Positions 6,303 through 8,327 of a DNA stretch of 8,327 nt are shown here, piece by piece. The stretch spans positions 1 to 8,327 of the forward strand of contig JAXDAH010000036.1 in NCBI GenBank assembly GCA_034679905.1, written 5' to 3'. The notes below the pieces were generated by a model. That model saw only the letters and a list, made by a program, of their open reading frames with translations. It was not told the DNA's origin and searched no databases. Each line of letters opens with the position of its first letter. The first letter of the stretch is position 1. Made by a program: the position numbers and the translations under genes. This stretch comes from JASEFH01 sp034679905 (GTDB lineage: Archaea > Halobacteriota > Methanomicrobia > Methanomicrobiales > JACTUA01).

Positions 6303-6310
6303 TATATAAT
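6303..6310 (+). promoter_or_regulatory. Strong TATA box in the gene-poor region
   Basis: TATATAAT, followed by more AT (to 6314), is the best TATA match in this region. In the plus direction the predicted start is near 6331-6334, about 10 bp ahead of a long hairpin and 230 nt before the FKBP-like ATG. It could drive a small RNA or a long leader. In the minus direction it would start near 6280, just before a 23-codon ORF at 6271-6200 that is probably not meaningful. The orientation is inferred from the downstream structure. Confidence 0.5.
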
Positions 6311-6341
6311 TATTCCCGGAGCGTTCACCCGCCCTCTCGGC

Positions 6342-6385
6342 GTGCCGTAGTCGTTCTCCACGCATCGCGAACGGGCTGACGGCAC
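6342..6385 (+). ncRNA. Candidate structured RNA element (hairpin)
   Basis: GTGCCGT (6342-6348) pairs perfectly with ACGGCAC (6379-6385). Further in, TCGTTC (6351-6356) pairs with GAACGG (6369-6374, one G-T wobble), leaving a small internal loop and a 12-nt apical loop. It follows a strong TATA box by about 30 bp, as a promoter-proximal RNA structure would. A second, weaker pairing downstream (6417-6426 with 6494-6506) may extend the structure to about 6506. It could be an independent small RNA or part of the FKBP-like gene's leader. It matches no RNA family I recognise, including tRNA, RNase P and C/D-box RNA. Confidence 0.3.
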
Positions 6386-6531
6386 AGACCTGTCCGGTAA
6401 TGTCCAGTCAGCTGGAATATGGCCGGATACCGCTACCCCCGCGGGATTTGCAGGTAGGACGGTTGCAATGGCAATTCTCCTCCGGATGCTCCCCCGGCCT
6501 TCCATATCTTGTCTATTCCTGCAGCACAATC

Positions 6532-6539
6532 ATTTTATT
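6532..6539 (+). promoter_or_regulatory. Possible proximal TATA box of the FKBP-like gene
   Basis: ATTTTATT is centred about 28 bp before ATG 6564, a distance that would give a leaderless mRNA. However, a GGAG (6555-6558) with good spacing to the same ATG suggests a leadered mRNA, which would instead come from the TATA box at 6303. Both could be used. Confidence 0.4.
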
Positions 6540-6563
6540 CCTACCGCACAAACCGGAGTAAAG

Positions 6564-7241
6564 ATGAAGAAGGAGCAGAATAAAAAGCCCGTGAACTGGA
6601 CTAAAATTTTCGTTGTCGGTTTTGGCGTGTTTTTTGCTGTTGCCATGATCGCCACGTACATGGCGCCCCTCATTGAAGGTTTCAGAACAGTGAAGGCGAA
6701 CGACACTGCTGTCGTGGGATTCACCCTCCGCGATGCGGAAGGGAAAGCGATCCTGACCACCGATCAGCAGGCGTATGCCGATGCGCTTCGCTCGGGGGTG
6801 CCGGCATTCCATACTCAGCCCCTCGTTATCCAGGCGGGCAAGATCGGCAACAATGTCGTCAATCCGGTTCTGGCGTACAATCCTTCAACAGGATGGCTCG
6901 AGTATGCCCTCCTCGGGCTGGAGCTGGACGACATAGCCCGCAGCGTTGTGGGTATGCGCCCGGGGGAGACGAAGTCGGTCTCGTTCACCTATACCGATCC
7001 TCTGACCGTTGATATCGATGCCGAAGAGTTCGATATCATCGGTGGCAATTTCACTACGGCGGAGGTCGGAGACTGGGTGCCCATGGGTTTCACCGACACC
7101 CCGGTCATCACGGCGCCCGGTGAGGAGGCCACCCCCAACGGCAGCCTGAGAATGGCAAAAATAACGGAGAAGAATACCGAAAATCTCACCATCGTCCATC
7201 GCTATAGATCCGTGGACATCGTCGTGAACGAGATCCGGTAG
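6564..7241 (+). CDS. Membrane-anchored FKBP/SlyD-like peptidyl-prolyl isomerase
   Basis: This 225-residue protein starts with a basic stretch and one membrane helix (about 14-33), so the rest most likely lies outside the cell as a signal-anchored domain. The following region resembles archaeal FKBP/SlyD-type isomerases: NDTAVVGFTLRDAEGKAI (46-63) fits the first FKBP strand pair, LLGLELDDIARSVVGMRPGE (116-135) fits the conserved helix and GMxxGE turn, and KSVSFTYTDP (137-146), EVGDWVPMGF (167-176) and LRMAKITE (195-202) fit later strands and the SlyD flap-type insert. It probably assists folding of exported proteins at prolyl bonds. Divergence is high, and catalytic pocket residues cannot be assigned with confidence, so it may be a non-catalytic chaperone. 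ATG 6564 is chosen because it follows GGAG and begins a typical signal-anchor. An in-frame ATG at 6468 would add 32 unlikely residues and run through the TATA-like sequence. A thioredoxin-like gene follows 47 nt downstream from its own TATA box. Confidence 0.75.
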   Translation: MKKEQNKKPVNWTKIFVVGFGVFFAVAMIATYMAPLIEGFRTVKANDTAVVGFTLRDAEGKAILTTDQQAYADALRSGVPAFHTQPLVIQAGKIGNNVVNPVLAYNPSTGWLEYALLGLELDDIARSVVGMRPGETKSVSFTYTDPLTVDIDAEEFDIIGGNFTTAEVGDWVPMGFTDTPVITAPGEEATPNGSLRMAKITEKNTENLTIVHRYRSVDIVVNEIR

Positions 7242-7257
7242 CCGGGATACCGCAGGC

Positions 7258-7267
7258 TTTTTATAAT
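7258..7267 (+). promoter_or_regulatory. TATA box of the small thioredoxin gene, overlapping a T-tract
   Basis: TTTTTATAAT starts 16 nt after the FKBP-like gene's stop. Its TTTATAAT part is centred 25-26 bp before ATG 7289, an excellent fit to leaderless transcription. The T5 run at 7258-7262 could also end the upstream transcript, since archaeal termination often needs only a T-rich tract. Confidence 0.7.
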
Positions 7268-7288
7268 CGATACCCTCCCTCTTTTGAC

Positions 7289-7549
7289 ATGGCGATTCGG
7301 GTCATCAGTTTTCATCAGGAAGGCTGCATGGGATGTATCGAACAGACTGCCATCAATCAGGAGGTGGAGAAGGATCTGGACATCGAGATCGACCAGATCG
7401 ATGCGGTGAAGCATCCCGAGTATATCAAGAAATTCAGGCTCCGGGTAACGCCCACGATCGTGATCCTGAAAGATGACGCGGAGCAGAAGCGGTTCGAGGG
7501 GCTGGTGCACCGGGAAGAGCTCGAGGGCGAGATAAAGAGACTCCTGTAA
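7289..7549 (+). CDS. Small thioredoxin-like protein with CMGC active site
   Basis: The 86-residue cytosolic protein is a compact thioredoxin fold. A first strand AIRVISFHQ leads to Cys13-Met-Gly-Cys16, the redox pair. A helix follows, then a second strand with DIEIDQIDAV, then RVTPTIVIL (52-60) in which Pro55 is the cis-proline, and finally a strand and helix ending at EIKRLL. It lacks the WCGPC motif and the extra N-terminal strand and helix of classic thioredoxins. It is closer to the short glutaredoxin-like thioredoxins common in archaea, which reduce protein disulfides. The electron donor is unknown. No signal peptide is present. ATG 7289 lies about 26 bp after a TATA box, so the mRNA should be leaderless, and the gene is transcribed separately from the FKBP-like gene upstream. 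Confidence 0.88.
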   Translation: MAIRVISFHQEGCMGCIEQTAINQEVEKDLDIEIDQIDAVKHPEYIKKFRLRVTPTIVILKDDAEQKRFEGLVHREELEGEIKRLL

Positions 7550-7819
7550 CCGGAAAAATTCCTCGCGGACGGAAGAGCTGCGTTTATCCCCCTTTACAGG
7601 ATTATTCCCCTTTCGTTATCACTCTTATTGGCCTTCTGGAAATATTGCGAGAAGCCGCGAAGGAATAACGATCCGGTTCCGGTCCAAAGGGTTGATAAAA
7701 TCAAGATTGCATCGTTCCCGTCTCCCCTCTTGCAGATCTGGTATTCAGGGTGTAGTTCGGGGACGGCTCTTGCCCTGTTCGGCTCCGGTCCTTTACCAGA
7801 ACGACCGTGTCCTTGCGGA

Positions 7820-7827
7820 TTTATAAT
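7820..7827 (+). promoter_or_regulatory. Orphan TATA box TTTATAAT
   Basis: This 8-mer matches the TATA core of the small thioredoxin gene exactly. In the plus direction transcription would start near 7849, where no start codon opens a convincing gene but three inverted repeats follow by 8125. It may drive a non-coding RNA or be a chance AT-rich site. Confidence 0.3.
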
Positions 7828-7891
7828 GGGAATCTGGATACCGCTCTCGAGATTATCGCACTATCGGAGGTGCGGACCTCCTCATGCCGGG

Positions 7892-7916
7892 ATACGCATA
7901 GTATATGTGAGCGTAT
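7892..7916. repeat. Inverted repeat ATACGC/GCGTAT
   Basis: ATACGC at 7892-7897 and GCGTAT at 7911-7916 form a perfect 6-bp inverted repeat. CATA/TATG inside it can extend the stem with a small bulge. It contains a TATA-like AGTATATG, so it could be a regulated promoter for the small ORF at 7930 or a hairpin in an RNA. Confidence 0.3.
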
Positions 7917-7929
7917 GGTCATGCTCCTC

Positions 7930-8118
7930 ATGCTGCCGTGGATCGGTCCGGACCTTTCCCCGGGATGGATACAAATGAGATGTCTTCAGTCGCTGGCGCA
8001 GGTTCTCACAGAAATGCACGGGGATATAGGAGGCCGAGATGATCCTCGCAATTCTGCGCCTACGAGGATGACAGGCTGCTCAGCCCATCCCTACGAATGT
8101 CTCCAATGCCACAATTAA
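7930..8118 (+). CDS. Doubtful small ORF with a cysteine-rich C-terminus
   Basis: A 62-residue frame starts at ATG 7930, about 26 bp after the TATA-like AGTATATG, the same spacing as the apparently leaderless genes. In-frame ATGs at 7915 and 7921 are alternatives. The product has no domain I recognise. Its end (CSAHPYECLQCHN) has three cysteines and two histidines that could bind a metal. Third-position GC looks lower than in the confident genes, and no Shine-Dalgarno site is present. This is probably not coding; it is listed because it would otherwise be missed. Confidence 0.2.
   Translation: MLPWIGPDLSPGWIQMRCLQSLAQVLTEMHGDIGGRDDPRNSAPTRMTGCSAHPYECLQCHN
8042..8069. repeat. Inverted repeat ATCCTCG/CGAGGAT
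   Basis: ATCCTCG (8042-8048) and CGAGGAT (8063-8069) are perfect 7-bp complements around a 14-nt loop. This would be a stable hairpin if transcribed. It lies inside the doubtful ORF at 7930-8118, so it argues for an RNA role over a coding role. Confidence 0.4.
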
Positions 8119-8125
8119 GGCATTG
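8104..8125. repeat. Inverted repeat CAATGCC/GGCATTG
   Basis: CAATGCC (8104-8110) and GGCATTG (8119-8125) form a perfect 7-bp stem with the 8-nt AT-rich loop ACAATTAA. It could be a hairpin near the 3' end of an RNA or a dimeric operator about 100 bp upstream of the TATA box of the last gene. Confidence 0.4.
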
Positions 8126-8223
8126 TTCATCCCTGAACCTCCTGCACTGCCTCCCCCAACAGGACGATGCGATAGGCACGGCACTTCTGAAGCAATCGAC
8201 CTGAGCGGATCGGGGCAGGAGAT

Positions 8224-8234
8224 TGGATAAATAT
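8224..8234 (+). promoter_or_regulatory. TATA box of the right-edge gene
   Basis: TGGATAAATAT is an AT-rich element about 23-26 bp before ATG 8253, depending on where its centre is placed, which suits leaderless transcription. An in-frame ATG at 8241 is only about 10-13 bp away, too close to a start site driven by this box. Confidence 0.5.
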
Positions 8235-8252
8235 GGGGGGATGAGCTCTTAC

Positions 8253-8327
8253 ATGGAGTCCTATAATCCGTATCCATACAGTCGTTTGACGTCCCGTGCC
8301 GCAGCTTTCTGGCCTTTCCGGCGGAGC
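8253..8327 (+). CDS. N-terminus of a protein of unknown function, cut by window edge
   Basis: The plus frame is open from ATG 8253 to the window end, 25 codons (MESYNPYPYSRLTSRAAAFW and on). It is supported mainly by the TATA box at leaderless distance and the absence of stops. The visible residues are rich in Tyr, Pro and Arg and give no domain. The basic, aromatic character could precede a membrane segment. ATG 8241 in the same frame would add four residues. The identity is unknown. Confidence 0.5.
   Translation, partial: MESYNPYPYSRLTSRAAAFWPFRRS

Larger units (their letters stand above)
5916..6563. other. Gene-poor region between the divergent CBS-domain and FKBP-like genes
   Basis: This stretch of about 650 bp has no ORF I would call a gene; open frames are short, lack domain signatures and conflict with promoter elements. 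It contains A-tracts on the minus strand near 5978-5997 (upstream of the CBS-domain gene), an inverted repeat at 5942-5954, overlapping palindromes at 6134-6150, a strong TATA box at 6303-6310 and a long hairpin at 6342-6385. A further possible long-range pairing joins ATATGG (6417-6422) with CCATAT (6501-6506). Its size is out of line with the tight spacing before 5915. Confidence 0.6.
7550..8240. other. Gene-poor region with inverted repeats
   Basis: About 690 bp hold no gene I can support firmly. Two near-identical pyrimidine-rich units, TTATCCCCCTTT (7584-7595) and TTATTCCCCTTT (7602-7613), lie 18 bp apart just after the small thioredoxin gene. An inverted repeat TTGAT-AAA-ATCAA lies at 7692-7704. 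A TTTATAAT box (7820-7827) identical to the thioredoxin gene's TATA core is followed by three more inverted repeats. Possible contents are a small RNA, regulatory sites for the gene at the right edge, or a decayed gene. Confidence 0.55.

Noticed and set aside
6302..6529. 75-codon minus-strand frame opposite the hairpin region
   Set aside because: It has no domain, runs through the TATA box, and lacks a promoter or ribosome-binding site of its own.
6468..6563. Upstream 32-codon extension of the FKBP-like gene from ATG 6468
   Set aside because: The extra residues would precede a normal signal-anchor, run over the TATA-like ATTTTATT, and ignore the GGAG and ATG at 6564.
7628..7978. 116-codon plus-strand frame starting at TTG
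   Set aside because: It has a weak start, no Shine-Dalgarno or well-placed TATA box, no recognisable domain, and residue composition typical of random GC-rich frames.
8080..8277. 65-codon minus-strand frame at the right end
   Set aside because: It overlaps the plus-strand TATA box and gene start at 8253, has no domain, and crosses the CAATGCC/GGCATTG hairpin.
1..8327. CRISPR array, transposase or phage genes
   Set aside because: No regularly spaced direct repeats, terminal inverted repeats with a transposase, or phage proteins are visible.

Overview
The window looks like chromosomal DNA from a moderately GC-rich euryarchaeon, most likely a methanogen of the Methanomicrobia (Methanomicrobiales-like). 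This rests on gene content: archaeal-type cobyric acid synthase, a class II ribonucleotide reductase, an archaeal NDP-sugar pyrophosphorylase and a CBS-ParB-like protein. It also rests on promoter style: AT-rich TATA boxes such as TTTATAAT, TATATAAT and ATTTAAAT sit about 23-28 bp before several start codons, as expected for archaeal, often leaderless, transcription. The taxon is an inference. I see no phage, transposon, CRISPR, tRNA or rRNA in the window.

Layout. (1) 1-768, minus: the N-terminal 256 codons of an adenosylcobalamin-dependent ribonucleotide reductase (nrdJ), running off the left edge. (2) 769-832: a compact divergent promoter, with a palindromic TATA element bracketed by a 7-bp inverted repeat. 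(3) 833-2308, plus: cobyric acid synthase (cobQ/cbiP), followed at 2415-3203 by an exported, C-terminally anchored thioredoxin-like protein with its own Shine-Dalgarno site. (4) 3320-3805, minus: a YkgJ-type cysteine-cluster protein, divergent from an NDP-sugar pyrophosphorylase at 3928-5115. (5) 5112-5915, minus: a CBS-CBS-ParB/SerK-like protein whose stop codon overlaps the sugar gene's stop in one CTAG. (6) 5916-6563: a gene-poor stretch with palindromes, a strong TATA box and a long hairpin. (7) 6564-7241, plus: a membrane-anchored FKBP-like protein; 7289-7549, plus: a small cytosolic thioredoxin-like protein. (8) 7550-8240: a second gene-poor stretch with inverted repeats and at best one doubtful small ORF. 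(9) 8253-8327, plus: the start of a further gene cut by the right edge.

How the genes fit together. The nrdJ/cobQ pair is functionally coherent: one enzyme consumes adenosylcobalamin to make deoxyribonucleotides, and the other makes the cobyric acid precursor of that cofactor. They share one TATA region that could carry a common operator. Three other genes concern thiol redox or protein folding: the exported CFHC protein, the anchored FKBP-like protein and the small CMGC thioredoxin. They are not one operon. The remainder is housekeeping or poorly understood. The most original signals are the shared B12/nucleotide-reduction promoter, the possible structured RNA or long leader before the FKBP-like gene, and the CBS-fused ParB/SerK-like protein.
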